From Flavobacterium selenitireducens (lineage in GTDB: Bacteria; Bacteroidota; Bacteroidia; Flavobacteriales; Flavobacteriaceae): a stretch of 64,000 bases of DNA. This document shows positions 23,850 through 32,763 of the stretch, in pieces. The notes beneath the pieces were generated by a model. It ran no database searches. It saw only the letters and a program-made list of their open reading frames with translations, and had not been told where the DNA came from. The DNA lies in NCBI RefSeq assembly GCF_014748335.1, contig NZ_JAAVIY010000001.1, positions 620,001 to 684,000 of the forward strand, given 5' to 3'. The stretch's first letter is position 1. Each line of letters begins with the position of its first letter. Made by a program: the position numbers and the translations under genes.

Positions 23850-23929
23850 CGTAGACTAGTGTTTAATTCAATTGCAAAATAGCGACCCTAACAATCTGTT
23901 TGACTACCTTTGCACCAAATTTTTGCACA

Positions 23930-24118
23930 ATGTTTTCAAACGGCCAACTCGTCTTTGCAGGTATTTTTTTAGTCTGTTTCATCATCGCCGCAATCTTTGT
24001 CTATAAGAAGGACGCCGCCTTGCACAAACGGGTTTACAAAGGAAGCTATTGGGTGCTCGTCGTTTTCCTGTCGTTCATAGCGGCTTTGTTCGCCATCAAA
24101 TTTTATCTCAAAGGCTGA
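23930..24118 (+). CDS. 62-aa membrane protein
   Basis: Starts MFSNGQLVFAGIFLVCFI: two membrane helices (about 7-24 and 41-58) joined by a basic loop (YKKDAALHKRVYKG), so both ends should face the same side. The frame is open to 23900, but the ATG at 23930 lies 17 bp after a TACCTTTG -7 box (23905-23912), which fixes the start. Similar small proteins occur in flavobacteria without known function. Confidence 0.75.
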   Translation: MFSNGQLVFAGIFLVCFIIAAIFVYKKDAALHKRVYKGSYWVLVVFLSFIAALFAIKFYLKG

Positions 24119-24189
24119 TTTTCCGGATGTTTTTCCAATTCGTGGAATCGGTTTCATAACTTTAGGCCTCAAATTACCTGTTTGCCCCT

Positions 24190-25299
24190 ATGCGGATACT
24201 GAAGTACATTTTCCTGCTCATCTTGCTTGCCTTCATAGGCGTGGCGGTTTTCGTCTCCACCCAAAAAAGTGAATACGACATTGTAACCACGCGCGTGATC
24301 AAGTCGCCGAGAGCCATCGTGTTCGGCTATGTAAACGACTTTCGCAACTGGGAAAATTTCAATGCGTTGACCAAAGAAGACGCATCGGCCAAATTCGTAT
24401 ATCCCGCCGTCACGGTCGGTAAAGGCGGGTCGGCTTCGTGGACGTCATCAGATGGAAAGGGAAAAATCACGACGCTTTTCGCAAAAGACAACGACAGCCT
24501 TTCCCAGAAAATGGTGTTCAACGACACCGAATCTCAAATTTCCTGGAAGTTCGAAGACGAAGGAAAAGCTACCAAAGTCACCTGGAGACGCAAAGGCAAA
24601 GTCGGATTTTGGTACAAAGTGCAGTCTGTGGCCAATGGCGGCCTCGACAGGCTTTTGCGCGCCATAAGTGAGCAGAGTCTGGCGGATCTCGACAAAACGC
24701 TGGTTTTCGAAATGACGACATATTCGATCACAGAGAACGGCATCGTCTATAAAAGCGGAACCAAATTTCTTAAGCAGACCATTCTCAGCACGATCGACAA
24801 CGCTCCGAAAAACCGTCGGATCATGCTTTCTAAAATGCAGCATTTCTTCAGGAAAAATAAGCTGTCGGCAACAGGAAAGCCATTCGTGCTTTTCCATTCT
24901 TATGACGTCTCTAAAAAGCTAACCCGTTTCTCAGTGTGCATTCCCATAAAGGATGAAGTGCGGACGACACCGGAGAGCGATATTTCGTTCGGGGAATTCC
25001 GCACGATGCGATCTGTAAAAATCACGCTGAACGGCGATTACTCTCATTTGCCGGAAGCATGGGGAAGAGCAGACGGTTACCTCAATACCGCCAAACTCGA
25101 ACGCGATCCTGAAATCAGGGCGATCGAAGTGCTTACCAAAAACATTGAGGATGTCAAAAGCCCTTCGAAATGGGTGACGCACCTTTACTTTCCTTTGAGG
25201 TCGGCGGCCGCCCCGGCTCCAAAGACTATCGTTCCGAGAGCGATCGCACCAAAGCCAAAGCCCGTCCAGAACGACCTGGATGAATTTTCCATCCAATAA
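24190..25299 (+). CDS. SRPBCC-domain protein with GyrI-like C-terminal region
   Basis: 369 residues. An N-terminal membrane anchor (LKYIFLLILLAFIGVAVFV) is followed by an SRPBCC (polyketide cyclase-like) ligand-binding domain at about 30-170, with VIKSPRAIVFGYVNDFRNWENF. A second domain (about 170-340) resembles GyrI-like effector-binding domains. A Pro/Ala/Lys-rich tail ends the protein. Both domains bind small hydrophobic molecules in other proteins; the ligand here is unknown. ATG follows a TTACCTGTTTG promoter-like stretch by five bases. Confidence 0.8.
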   Translation: MRILKYIFLLILLAFIGVAVFVSTQKSEYDIVTTRVIKSPRAIVFGYVNDFRNWENFNALTKEDASAKFVYPAVTVGKGGSASWTSSDGKGKITTLFAKDNDSLSQKMVFNDTESQISWKFEDEGKATKVTWRRKGKVGFWYKVQSVANGGLDRLLRAISEQSLADLDKTLVFEMTTYSITENGIVYKSGTKFLKQTILSTIDNAPKNRRIMLSKMQHFFRKNKLSATGKPFVLFHSYDVSKKLTRFSVCIPIKDEVRTTPESDISFGEFRTMRSVKITLNGDYSHLPEAWGRADGYLNTAKLERDPEIRAIEVLTKNIEDVKSPSKWVTHLYFPLRSAAAPAPKTIVPRAIAPKPKPVQNDLDEFSIQ

Positions 25300-25387
25300 A
25301 ATTCGGGATTAAACCTTAGCAGGCAATCTCACTCTAACCAGCCCGTCACGCATCCGAAAGGGCGACGCGACGGAATAAATCGACGGT

Positions 25388-25927
25388 TTGGAAGAACAGG
25401 AGTTCATAAAGCGGTTGCTCGACCCGAAGACGCAAAATGAGGCGTTTCGGAAACTCATGCACGATTACAAAAGGCCGCTTTACGCCCACATCCGAAGCAT
25501 CGTAATCGATCACGATGATGCCGACGACGTGCTCCAGAATACCTTCGTAAAAGTGTTTCAGTTCCTGTCCGGGTTTAAGGGCGATAGCAAATTGTTTTCC
25601 TGGATGTACAGGATCGCCACGAACGAAGCCATCACGTTCCTCAAACAAAAAGCGAGGAAAAGCGGAATTTCAAATGAGGCGCTTCAGTCGAAAATGGTTG
25701 ACAATCTCGAATCCGACATTCATTACGATGGTAACGAAATGGAACTGAAACTGCAAAAAGCCGTCGCCTTGTTGCCGGAAAAGCAACGACTGGTTTTCAA
25801 CATGAAGTATTTCCAGGAGATGAAATACGAGGCGATCTCGGACATCCTGGGCACTTCCGTCGGAGCTCTTAAGGCGTCTTATCACCACGCCGTACGCAAA
25901 ATCGAGGATTATGTCAAGGCGAATTAA
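25388..25927 (+). CDS. ECF-type sigma-70 family RNA polymerase sigma factor
   Basis: 179 residues. Region 2 contains DDADDVLQNTFVKVFQFL and the -10 recognition helix FSWMYRIATNEAITFLK; region 4 contains LPEKQRLVFNMKYFQEM and a helix-turn-helix ending GALKASYHHAVRKI. The start is TTG at 25388, which gives the usual flavobacterial length and N-terminus (EEQEFIKRLLD). It is followed after 12 bp by a single-pass membrane protein and then a secreted helical protein, the layout of a sigma/anti-sigma envelope sensor cassette. Confidence 0.9.
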   Translation: MEEQEFIKRLLDPKTQNEAFRKLMHDYKRPLYAHIRSIVIDHDDADDVLQNTFVKVFQFLSGFKGDSKLFSWMYRIATNEAITFLKQKARKSGISNEALQSKMVDNLESDIHYDGNEMELKLQKAVALLPEKQRLVFNMKYFQEMKYEAISDILGTSVGALKASYHHAVRKIEDYVKAN

Positions 25928-25939
25928 ACTTTACGAACA

Positions 25940-26377
25940 ATGAAAAGTCAAAGCGAAATGAACGATTTCAACCTAGGTAACAAGCCGAAGCTGGGCAGCG
26001 GTTTTTCGATTCCAGAGCATTATTTCGACGGTTTTGAAGATAAGGTCCTCAAGCAGGTCGCCGCGCGGGAAACCAAAGTGCTTCCGTTGTTCGTCCGTTA
26101 TCGCAAAACGTTTTACGCCGCCGCCGCCATCTTGCTGCTATCGCTTCTGGTTCCGATTTACAATCTGGTCAGGCAGCCGTCGGAAAGTATTGACGATGCG
26201 GCTCTCGAGCAATATCTCGCTTACGAATCCGGAATCAACCAGCTCGACCTTATTTCGGCAATGGATGAATCCGATATTGAAAACATAACGGAACAATACG
26301 TGCTTCCCGTCCCGGACGAAGCGCTAGAGGAAGAAATCCTTGACAATGCCAACATCGAACACATCATAACTGAATGA
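25940..26377 (+). CDS. single-pass membrane protein, probable anti-sigma factor
   Basis: 145 residues: a ~55-residue cytoplasmic N-terminus (PEHYFDGFEDKVLKQV is a recurrent motif in Bacteroidota sigma-linked proteins), one membrane helix (about 56-74, FYAAAAILLLSLLVPIY) and an acidic extracytoplasmic tail. No zinc-binding ASD motif is present, so the anti-sigma role is inferred from topology and gene order. Its TGA overlaps the next ATG (ATGA). Confidence 0.75.
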   Translation: MKSQSEMNDFNLGNKPKLGSGFSIPEHYFDGFEDKVLKQVAARETKVLPLFVRYRKTFYAAAAILLLSLLVPIYNLVRQPSESIDDAALEQYLAYESGINQLDLISAMDESDIENITEQYVLPVPDEALEEEILDNANIEHIITE

Positions 26378-26832
26378 CAATGACAACCAAACATTTCCTC
26401 CTGCTATTGCTCGCTTTCGTTTCTCTTGGCGTTTTCGCTCAGGGCGGCGGGCTCAAACAAAAAAAAGAACAGATAAAAGCCCTGAAAGTAGCGTTCCTCA
26501 CAGAAAAAGTGCAGCTCTCTACGGACGAGGCCGAAAAATTCTGGCCGATCTACAATGCCTTCGACGACAAGCAATTTGAGTTGAGGCGCGAAAAGATGGA
26601 TGCGTTGCGCAATCGGCTCGATGAGGGCGAACTTGAAAAAATGTCAGACAAGGAAGCGTCGTCCGTCCTGGCGCAAATGGAAAATACAGAGTCCGAAATC
26701 TACCAACTCCGGAAAAAACTTGTCTCTGATTTACGCCCGATCATCGGATCGCTCAAAATCCTCAAGCTCAAAAAAGCCGAAGAAGATTTCAATAGGAAGC
26801 TGCTTCAACAATTCAAAAAGAAAAAAGATTGA
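26374..26832 (+). CDS. secreted helical protein, Spy/CpxP-like candidate sensor
   Basis: 152 residues. A signal peptide (FLLLLLAFVSLGVFAQ) precedes an all-helical, highly charged mature part. It contains TEKVQLSTDEAEKFWPIYNAFD, a pattern common in Bacteroidota proteins encoded behind ECF sigma factors that resemble Spy/CpxP periplasmic chaperones. It overlaps the anti-sigma candidate by 4 bp. It probably senses or buffers misfolded envelope proteins for the sigma cassette; direct evidence is absent. Confidence 0.75.
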   Translation: MTMTTKHFLLLLLAFVSLGVFAQGGGLKQKKEQIKALKVAFLTEKVQLSTDEAEKFWPIYNAFDDKQFELRREKMDALRNRLDEGELEKMSDKEASSVLAQMENTESEIYQLRKKLVSDLRPIIGSLKILKLKKAEEDFNRKLLQQFKKKKD

Positions 26833-26846
26833 CCTGAGTCACACCA

Positions 26847-26877
26847 AAGGGAGCCTGAACGGGCTCCTTATTTTTTG
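26847..26877 (+). terminator. terminator of the sigma cassette
   Basis: GGGAGCC and GGCTCC form the stem with loop TGAACG, followed by CTTATTTTTT. It overlaps the stop of the convergent minus-strand gene. Confidence 0.8.
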
Positions 26878-27908
26878 AAACGGATGCGTACGACCTTTTC
26901 CTTGCCGGCCGCATAAGCGGTACTATCGTCCTTGAATCGAATCGTGAACAAGGAATAATCATTGTGCAACTGTTCCCAACTCTTGCCGCCGTCGTTGGAA
27001 TAATGCAAACCTGAAGCCCCGACGGTCGCGATCGATCTTCCGCCGGACTTCGGGACATACTGTACGCAGGAGGCATAACCGAAGCCTTTGTTTTCTGATA
27101 TGAGCGCCCAGGTCTTGCCGCCGTCGGAGGTAACGGCCTTGTTCTCCTGGTTGCGATTCGGGCGCTCGTAATCGCCTCCTGCAACGAATCCTGTTTTGGA
27201 ATCGTAAAAGTCCGCGGTGAAGATTCCCGTCATCGATTTTCCGGAGATGATAGGCGTATCGTAAAGTTTCCAGGTTTTTCCTTTATCCGGTGAAAACAGC
27301 ACGCGCGCCTTTCTTCCTCCGGTAACGATCCAGGTGTTGTTTCCCTTTACGACGATATTGGTATTCGATGCAGCGAACGCCGCTTCGCCTTCGCCTGTCC
27401 TGGGCAGCCTGGCACACGGAATCTTCGTCCAGGAGTTGCCGCCGTTCCGGGTTACCAGTACGCTGAGGCAGTCCTCTACCGGGTCGCCCATCGCGATTCC
27501 CTCCTTCTCGTTCCAGAATTTCATGCTGTCATAGAAGATTTTTTTGTTGTCATCCGTATGGACAGTTTGCGCCTTGCCGCTTATTTTGTCGACTTTTACC
27601 AGGAACGCGGGGCTTCCGGCGTTGAGCAGGAAGATACTTTTAGCAGTTTGGGCGATGCTTCGGAACTCAAGCGAATCAGGAGAAAATTGCCGTTCGAAAT
27701 GTTTTTTGGAGACGACGTCGTAATAGCCATATCGCGACTTGTCGGCTCCATACCAAATTTTATTCCCGTCGATGAGGATGGCGCGGGACGAAAAGTTGCC
27801 CGCGAGTAAGGTGTCCACATCGACCTTTTTGTAATCATGGGATGTAGCGCGCCTCGTGGGCGAGGAAAACAAAGAGAAAATCAAAAGTAATGCTGTAAGA
27901 TATTTCAT
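26868..27908 (-). CDS. BNR/WD40-like repeat exported protein
   Basis: 346 residues, N-terminal signal-like hydrophobic segment. Repeated Asp-box motifs (RNGGNSWTKI, PDKGKTWKLYD, SDGGKTWALI, SNDGGKSWEQL) mark a beta-propeller of the sialidase/Ycf48 type. Flavobacterial homologues are called oxidoreductase or glycosyl hydrolase by propagation; no catalytic residues support either. Probably an envelope or secreted binding propeller. It is a single-gene unit convergent with the sigma cassette. Confidence 0.82.
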   Translation of the reverse strand: MKYLTALLLIFSLFSSPTRRATSHDYKKVDVDTLLAGNFSSRAILIDGNKIWYGADKSRYGYYDVVSKKHFERQFSPDSLEFRSIAQTAKSIFLLNAGSPAFLVKVDKISGKAQTVHTDDNKKIFYDSMKFWNEKEGIAMGDPVEDCLSVLVTRNGGNSWTKIPCARLPRTGEGEAAFAASNTNIVVKGNNTWIVTGGRKARVLFSPDKGKTWKLYDTPIISGKSMTGIFTADFYDSKTGFVAGGDYERPNRNQENKAVTSDGGKTWALISENKGFGYASCVQYVPKSGGRSIATVGASGLHYSNDGGKSWEQLHNDYSLFTIRFKDDSTAYAAGKEKVVRIRFKK

Positions 27909-28031
27909 GGCGTCCGGTCATAACTTGTCAACGAAAGTTAGGCAATTAAATCCGGATGAAAAAGGGTAAAATTCTTTTGGCACGGTGTTTGGAATTCCGC
28001 TCTCAAATTCAGAAACCAAATTCTCCGAATC

Positions 28032-29375
28032 ATGAAAACCAAGACCATATACGCATTATTCAGCCTGTTCATAGCGACCGGGCTCTTCGCCCAAAACCGC
28101 ACGACGGTAACGGCAACGAATTACGATGTGAGCGACAACCTTGACCTGAAGGCCGTCGCTTCCATTTTCGGGGCATCCCGAAACCTTGAGGATTTTGAGC
28201 AACGGCTCAACGATCCGGCCAACCAGATTTCCAACCTTGACCTTAACAACGATAACGAAGTCGATTACCTGCGTGTCATCGAAGTCAATCAGGACAACAC
28301 GCGACTGGTGATCCTCCAGGCCGTTCTGGATCGTGAAGTCTACCAGGACGTCGCAACGATTGACGCGGAACGAAGTGCCAATGCGGTACAGGTTCAGGTT
28401 ATCGGCGACCCTTACCTTTACGGCCCTAATTATATTTATGAGCCCGTCTATGTGACGCGCCCTGTATTCTTTGATTTCTGGTGGTCAGTCGGCTACCGGC
28501 CTTATGTATCGTCATGGTACTGGGGATATTACCCTAATTATTGGCAGGTATGGCATCCGATGCCGATCTATCGCTACCGCAACCACGTACACGTACATGT
28601 AAATGTCCACAACCATTACAATTACGTGAACGTCCGCCGAAGCCGCACAGCCGAGACGATTTATCGCGGAAGACGTGCCGATGCCTATGCGAGACAATAT
28701 CCCGAGCGCTCGTTCAGCCAGCGACATGCAAACGTAGCCAACAGGCACGAATTGGATAAGACGCGCCGCCTCGATCGCGGGCGGAATGCCGAAGGAACCC
28801 GTACCACACGTGCTGCAAGAAATGAGGGAGGGCGCACTTCTACCCGCAATTCGGAAACTATCCGTACAAGGGACAACGTCAAAAACAGCGATACCCGGAC
28901 CAAAAATTATCCGACTCGCGACAATCCAAGAACCGGTCGCGACAATAACAACACCGTGAGAAACGCGACACCTCGCACGAACGATGTCAAAACCCGTGAA
29001 TCGGCAAACGAGAATGTTAGAGCCAAAACCAGTCGTCCCGAAGTACGAAATCGTACCGAGAGCATGCCCCGTACGACAGGGCGCGAGGATCAACCCAACC
29101 GCGCCCAGCGATCGGAGGTGCCAAGAGTTGAGCGTTCCGAACCACAACGAATCGAGCGCCAGCAAACTCCGAGGGTGGAAAGGCAATCAGCTCCCCGCGT
29201 AGAAAGGCAATCAGCTCCGAGAATGGAACGCCAATCGGCTCCGAGGATGGAGAGACAACAGGCGCCGCGCGTGGAGCGTCAGGCTGCCCCGCAAGTTCAA
29301 CGACAAGCCGCTCCCCGATCTGATCAAGGCGGCGGAAACCGTGGCAACTCTGGCGGGGGACGCGGACGGGATTGA
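28032..29375 (+). CDS. secreted protein with Arg-rich, tandem-repeat C-terminus
   Basis: 447 residues. Signal peptide (to about 20), then a folded region with a calcium-loop-like LDLNNDNEVDYLRVIEV. An aromatic Tyr/Trp-rich segment (about 120-180, many Y and W) and a His-rich patch (NHVHVHVNVHNHY) follow. From about 195 to the end it is low-complexity and Arg/Asn/Thr-rich, and residues 380-427 are six tandem octads of the type PRVERQSA. The N-terminal half matches a protein family seen in flavobacteria; the basic tail should be disordered and could bind polyanions. Function unknown. Confidence 0.8.
   Translation: MKTKTIYALFSLFIATGLFAQNRTTVTATNYDVSDNLDLKAVASIFGASRNLEDFEQRLNDPANQISNLDLNNDNEVDYLRVIEVNQDNTRLVILQAVLDREVYQDVATIDAERSANAVQVQVIGDPYLYGPNYIYEPVYVTRPVFFDFWWSVGYRPYVSSWYWGYYPNYWQVWHPMPIYRYRNHVHVHVNVHNHYNYVNVRRSRTAETIYRGRRADAYARQYPERSFSQRHANVANRHELDKTRRLDRGRNAEGTRTTRAARNEGGRTSTRNSETIRTRDNVKNSDTRTKNYPTRDNPRTGRDNNNTVRNATPRTNDVKTRESANENVRAKTSRPEVRNRTESMPRTTGREDQPNRAQRSEVPRVERSEPQRIERQQTPRVERQSAPRVERQSAPRMERQSAPRMERQQAPRVERQAAPQVQRQAAPRSDQGGGNRGNSGGGRGRD
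29169..29312 (+). repeat. six tandem 24-bp repeats inside the Arg-rich protein gene
   Basis: Six in-frame 24-bp units, beginning CCGAGGGTGGAAAGGCAATC, encode the octads PR(V/M)ERQ(S/Q/A)A. Unit length is a multiple of three, so copy-number change keeps the frame. Confidence 0.85.
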
Positions 29376-29399
29376 TATCACGACCCTATATATTTCCCA

Positions 29400-29427
29400 A
29401 AGCATCACTTGACGTGGTGCTTTTTTT
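29400..29427 (+). terminator. rho-independent terminator
   Basis: AAGCATCAC (29400-29408) pairs with GTGGTGCTT (29414-29422), including one G-U pair, followed by Ts. Confidence 0.85.
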
Positions 29428-29451
29428 ATGCGATAAAAATAAAGTGCGCAC

Positions 29452-29484
29452 TTGGTTTTAATATACTTAATAATCATAACTTTG
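29452..29484 (+). promoter_or_regulatory. Bacteroidota-type promoter of kup
   Basis: A -33 TTG (29452-29454) and a -7 TAACTTTG (29477-29484) are separated by 22 nt. The ATG follows 21 bases after the -7 box. Confidence 0.65.
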
Positions 29485-29505
29485 TGACCTTATTCTTAAC
29501 GGAAC

Positions 29506-31479
29506 ATGAGTGCACAACATCACGGCCTCCACAATAAACTTACGTTTGCGGGCCTATTGATCACCCTCGGCATCATCTACGGTGACATCGGGACTTCCCC
29601 ACTTTACGTAATGAAGGCCATAATTGGTGAGCACGCCATCAATAAGGATGTCGTCCTGGGCGGAATTTCCTGTATCTTCTGGACGCTGACCCTTCAAACA
29701 ACCATCAAGTACGTACTCATTACGCTTAGTGCCGATAACCACGGCGAAGGTGGTACGTTCGCATTGTATGCGCTTGTCAAGCGGACGAAAGTCAAATGGC
29801 TTATCGTGCCGGCGGTCATAGGCGGTGCGGCTTTGCTTGCGGACGGCATGATCACGCCTCCGATTTCGGTATCGTCGGCCGTAGAAGGTGTCCGCACGTT
29901 TTATCCAGAGCTCAACACCGTTCCGATCGTAATTGCGATCCTGGTCATCCTGTTCACCATACAACAATTCGGGACGAAGCTCGTAGGGAAGTTTTTCTCT
30001 CCCATGATGCTCATTTGGTTTTTGATGCTCGGAACACTTGGCATCATCCAGGTTTTCGGACACATGGAGGTGCTCAAGGCGCTCAATCCGTATTACGGAT
30101 ATGAATTGCTCAAGATCCACCCGGAAGGTTTTTATGTCCTCGGATTCGTATTCCTTTGTACCACAGGAGCCGAAGCTCTTTATTCCGACATGGGGCACTG
30201 CGGTCGCAAAAACATCCGCGTCAGCTGGATTTTTGTCAAGACGATGCTGGTGCTCAACTATTTTGGCCAAGCTGCTTATCTGATACAACATGAAGGCCAG
30301 ACATTGCAAGGTCTTGGAGGCGATTTCGGAAACCCGTTCTACCTCATGATGCCGGATTGGTTCAAGCCTTTCGGAATCGTGATTGCGACTTTGGCCGCCG
30401 TTATCGCTTCCCAGGCGATGATCTCAGGGTCGTTTACGTTGATCAACGAGGCGATGCGACTTAGTTTCTGGCCAAAAGTGAAGATCAAGTATCCGAGTGA
30501 AATTAAAGGGCAGCTTTACATTCCATCGATAAATTGGCTGTTGCTCGCCGGATGTATAGGTGTCGTGCTCCATTTCAAGGAATCCAAGCACATGGAGGCC
30601 GCATATGGATTGGCGATCGTATTGTGTATGATCATGACCACGATATTACTCAACTATTTCATGATCATGAAGCGCTTGCCGTGGTACGTATTTTCTCCTA
30701 TCATCACGATTTATTTGCTTATCGAAGGCTCGTTCCTGATGGCCAACCTTGACAAATTCCCACACGGTGGCTACGTTTCGCTGTTCATTACCTGCGTGCT
30801 CATCGGCGTGATGGCGACCTGGTACAAGGCCAAGCGCATTTCCAAGAATTACACGAAGTTCGTCAAGATTGAGGATTACAAAAAAGTACTCGCCGAGCTT
30901 AGCGTCGACCTTTCCATACCGAAATATGCGACGCATCTTGTCTATATGACCAATGCCAACCGCACTGACGAAATCGAGGAAAAGGTCATGATTTCGATCC
31001 TGCAGAAGCGTCCGAAACGGGCCGACATCTATTGGTTCGTTCACGTCAATATCTTAAATGAGCCTTACAAACGCGAATACAAGGTGACCGAGATCATCCG
31101 GGACGATTTGTTCCGCATCGATTTCAACCTTGGTTTCCGCGAACCGACGCGTATCTCGATGATGTTCAAGGAAGTGCTGAAGGACATGGTGCAAAAGGGC
31201 GAAGTGGACGTCACGAGCCGTTACGAGTCGTTGAACCGCAACAACATCGTGGGCGATTTCAAGTTTGTCCTTTCGGAAAAATTCCTCTCCAACGAAAGCG
31301 ATCTCGGGTTTGACGAAAAAGTCATCATGAACACGTATTTTACGATGAAGAAATTCAGCTTGTCCGAGGAGAAAGCGTTCGGCCTCGACAGCAGTTCGGT
31401 AAAGGTGGAAAAGTTTCCGCTATTGCTGCATCCGCCGGAAAAGATGGAATTGACGCGCGTTTATCGCAACAAAGAGTAG
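29506..31479 (+). CDS. kup: Kup-family potassium uptake transporter
   Basis: 657 residues, proton-coupled potassium uptake across the inner membrane. The N-terminal motif GIIYGDIGTSPLYVMKAI is diagnostic, with about twelve membrane helices to residue 445 and a C-terminal cytoplasmic domain of ~210 residues. It has its own promoter and stands alone. Its TAG stop directly abuts the stop of the opposing hydrolase gene. Confidence 0.94.
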   Translation: MSAQHHGLHNKLTFAGLLITLGIIYGDIGTSPLYVMKAIIGEHAINKDVVLGGISCIFWTLTLQTTIKYVLITLSADNHGEGGTFALYALVKRTKVKWLIVPAVIGGAALLADGMITPPISVSSAVEGVRTFYPELNTVPIVIAILVILFTIQQFGTKLVGKFFSPMMLIWFLMLGTLGIIQVFGHMEVLKALNPYYGYELLKIHPEGFYVLGFVFLCTTGAEALYSDMGHCGRKNIRVSWIFVKTMLVLNYFGQAAYLIQHEGQTLQGLGGDFGNPFYLMMPDWFKPFGIVIATLAAVIASQAMISGSFTLINEAMRLSFWPKVKIKYPSEIKGQLYIPSINWLLLAGCIGVVLHFKESKHMEAAYGLAIVLCMIMTTILLNYFMIMKRLPWYVFSPIITIYLLIEGSFLMANLDKFPHGGYVSLFITCVLIGVMATWYKAKRISKNYTKFVKIEDYKKVLAELSVDLSIPKYATHLVYMTNANRTDEIEEKVMISILQKRPKRADIYWFVHVNILNEPYKREYKVTEIIRDDLFRIDFNLGFREPTRISMMFKEVLKDMVQKGEVDVTSRYESLNRNNIVGDFKFVLSEKFLSNESDLGFDEKVIMNTYFTMKKFSLSEEKAFGLDSSSVKVEKFPLLLHPPEKMELTRVYRNKE

Positions 31480-32631
31480 TTATTTCCTGATGATTTTCCC
31501 CGATTGTCTCGAAGCGTTGGCCGATATGCGATAGAAGTAGATGCCACGGGCCAAAAACTCGAGATTAAGTCGGTCTGCATTTGCGATGGACCGCGACATT
31601 AGTTTGCGTCCCGAAGAATCGAACAATTCCAAAAAGCCGTTCCCTTGCATGCTAATCGTCACGATGTCCGAGAATGGATTCGGTGACAGCCGTGTTTTCG
31701 TTCCCGCTGCCCCGGATACGGAAAGTGACTCACATTGTTCGCAATTCCGTTCAAAGGCTATGTCTTCGTCCGAAGTCAGCAAGTCGTTGAAGGACGCGCC
31801 CGCTTCACAATCCTCGCGTAAATTCGCCTTAAGCCACGGAACCAAATAGTTTTCGATAGACTGATGCTGCTCGCTCCTGGAAATGTCCGGCCCGGGTGAA
31901 CAGGTCGCTTCCCCTAACTGGCATAAAAAATTGAAAGCCGCCATCTGGCAGTGGCTCGCGCCAAGAATACTGATGTACGTTTTGCAATTGCCCGAAAGGG
32001 CGTCATACATCGGCAACTGGTTGGCAGGCGGAGGCGTCACGCAGTCGTTTGCACCAGCAATAATAAGCGCAGGAACGTTTATCGAAGCAGCTGCCCCTAT
32101 AGCAGAAGGATTCGTCTCGGCCGGAGCTAAAACAGCCAAGGCCGTAATCGCCGGGTTTTGCTGCATCCCGAGAAAGGCCGCTCCCCCACCCATGCTATGT
32201 CCCATAAGGGCGCTCGACGGCGAGAGATGCCCGAAAAAAAGAGAGGCATCGTCGCCATTCAGGGCCTGCATTTGGGAGACGCAAAATGCGAGGTCCTTTC
32301 CAAATTCGAGATGGGACGGGCTCAAGCCGCCCTCCGTTTTGGGGAACACCATGACAAAACCATGAGGCACCAACATTTCCCTTATGTTCTCATAGGCGTC
32401 GTATCCCATGACGAATCCGTGGCCGAAGACAAGCGTCGGAAACAAGGCATCTTCGGAAATGGGCACATTATCGCCAGCCTGTCCGGCAGGATAGTAGATC
32501 TCCACGGCAATGTTCCGGTTATTGCGAGAGGCGTCCACGAACGTGGTAGCAACGTGTCCGATTGCGTAATTTTGCGTCCATCCGACAATAGAACAGAACA
32601 ATAGCCCCAAAAAGTAGTGTTTCGTTTTCAT
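31480..32631 (-). CDS. secreted alpha/beta hydrolase with T9SS sorting domain
   Basis: 383 residues. Signal peptide (to about 19), an alpha/beta-hydrolase domain of the chlorophyllase/PAF-acetylhydrolase-like type, and a T9SS type A sorting domain. The nucleophile elbow is GHSMGGG; a general-acid candidate lies in IAGANDCVTPP and a catalytic His in ILGASHC. The sorting domain at the C-terminus has LSPNPFSDIVTISM, LELFDSSGRKLMS and GIYFYRI. It should be exported through the outer membrane by type IX secretion. The ester or lipid substrate is unknown. Confidence 0.88.
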   Translation of the reverse strand: MKTKHYFLGLLFCSIVGWTQNYAIGHVATTFVDASRNNRNIAVEIYYPAGQAGDNVPISEDALFPTLVFGHGFVMGYDAYENIREMLVPHGFVMVFPKTEGGLSPSHLEFGKDLAFCVSQMQALNGDDASLFFGHLSPSSALMGHSMGGGAAFLGMQQNPAITALAVLAPAETNPSAIGAAASINVPALIIAGANDCVTPPPANQLPMYDALSGNCKTYISILGASHCQMAAFNFLCQLGEATCSPGPDISRSEQHQSIENYLVPWLKANLREDCEAGASFNDLLTSDEDIAFERNCEQCESLSVSGAAGTKTRLSPNPFSDIVTISMQGNGFLELFDSSGRKLMSRSIANADRLNLEFLARGIYFYRISANASRQSGKIIRK

Positions 32632-32738
32632 AACTTGCTATTTTTGTAACAATCTAAGTTACACTAAATAGTCGTCGGAAACACGTTAGGAACTGCAAAA
32701 CATTTGTTTATGCCCGAACGCAATCGCTAAATTTGTGG

Positions 32739-32746
32739 TACATTTG
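32739..32746 (+). promoter_or_regulatory. -7 box upstream of the RNA methyltransferase
   Basis: TACATTTG matches TAnnTTTG and lies 17 bases before the ATG at 32764. I could not place a -33 element with normal spacing. Confidence 0.5.
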
Positions 32747-32763
32747 CCGCTCAATTTCCAAAA

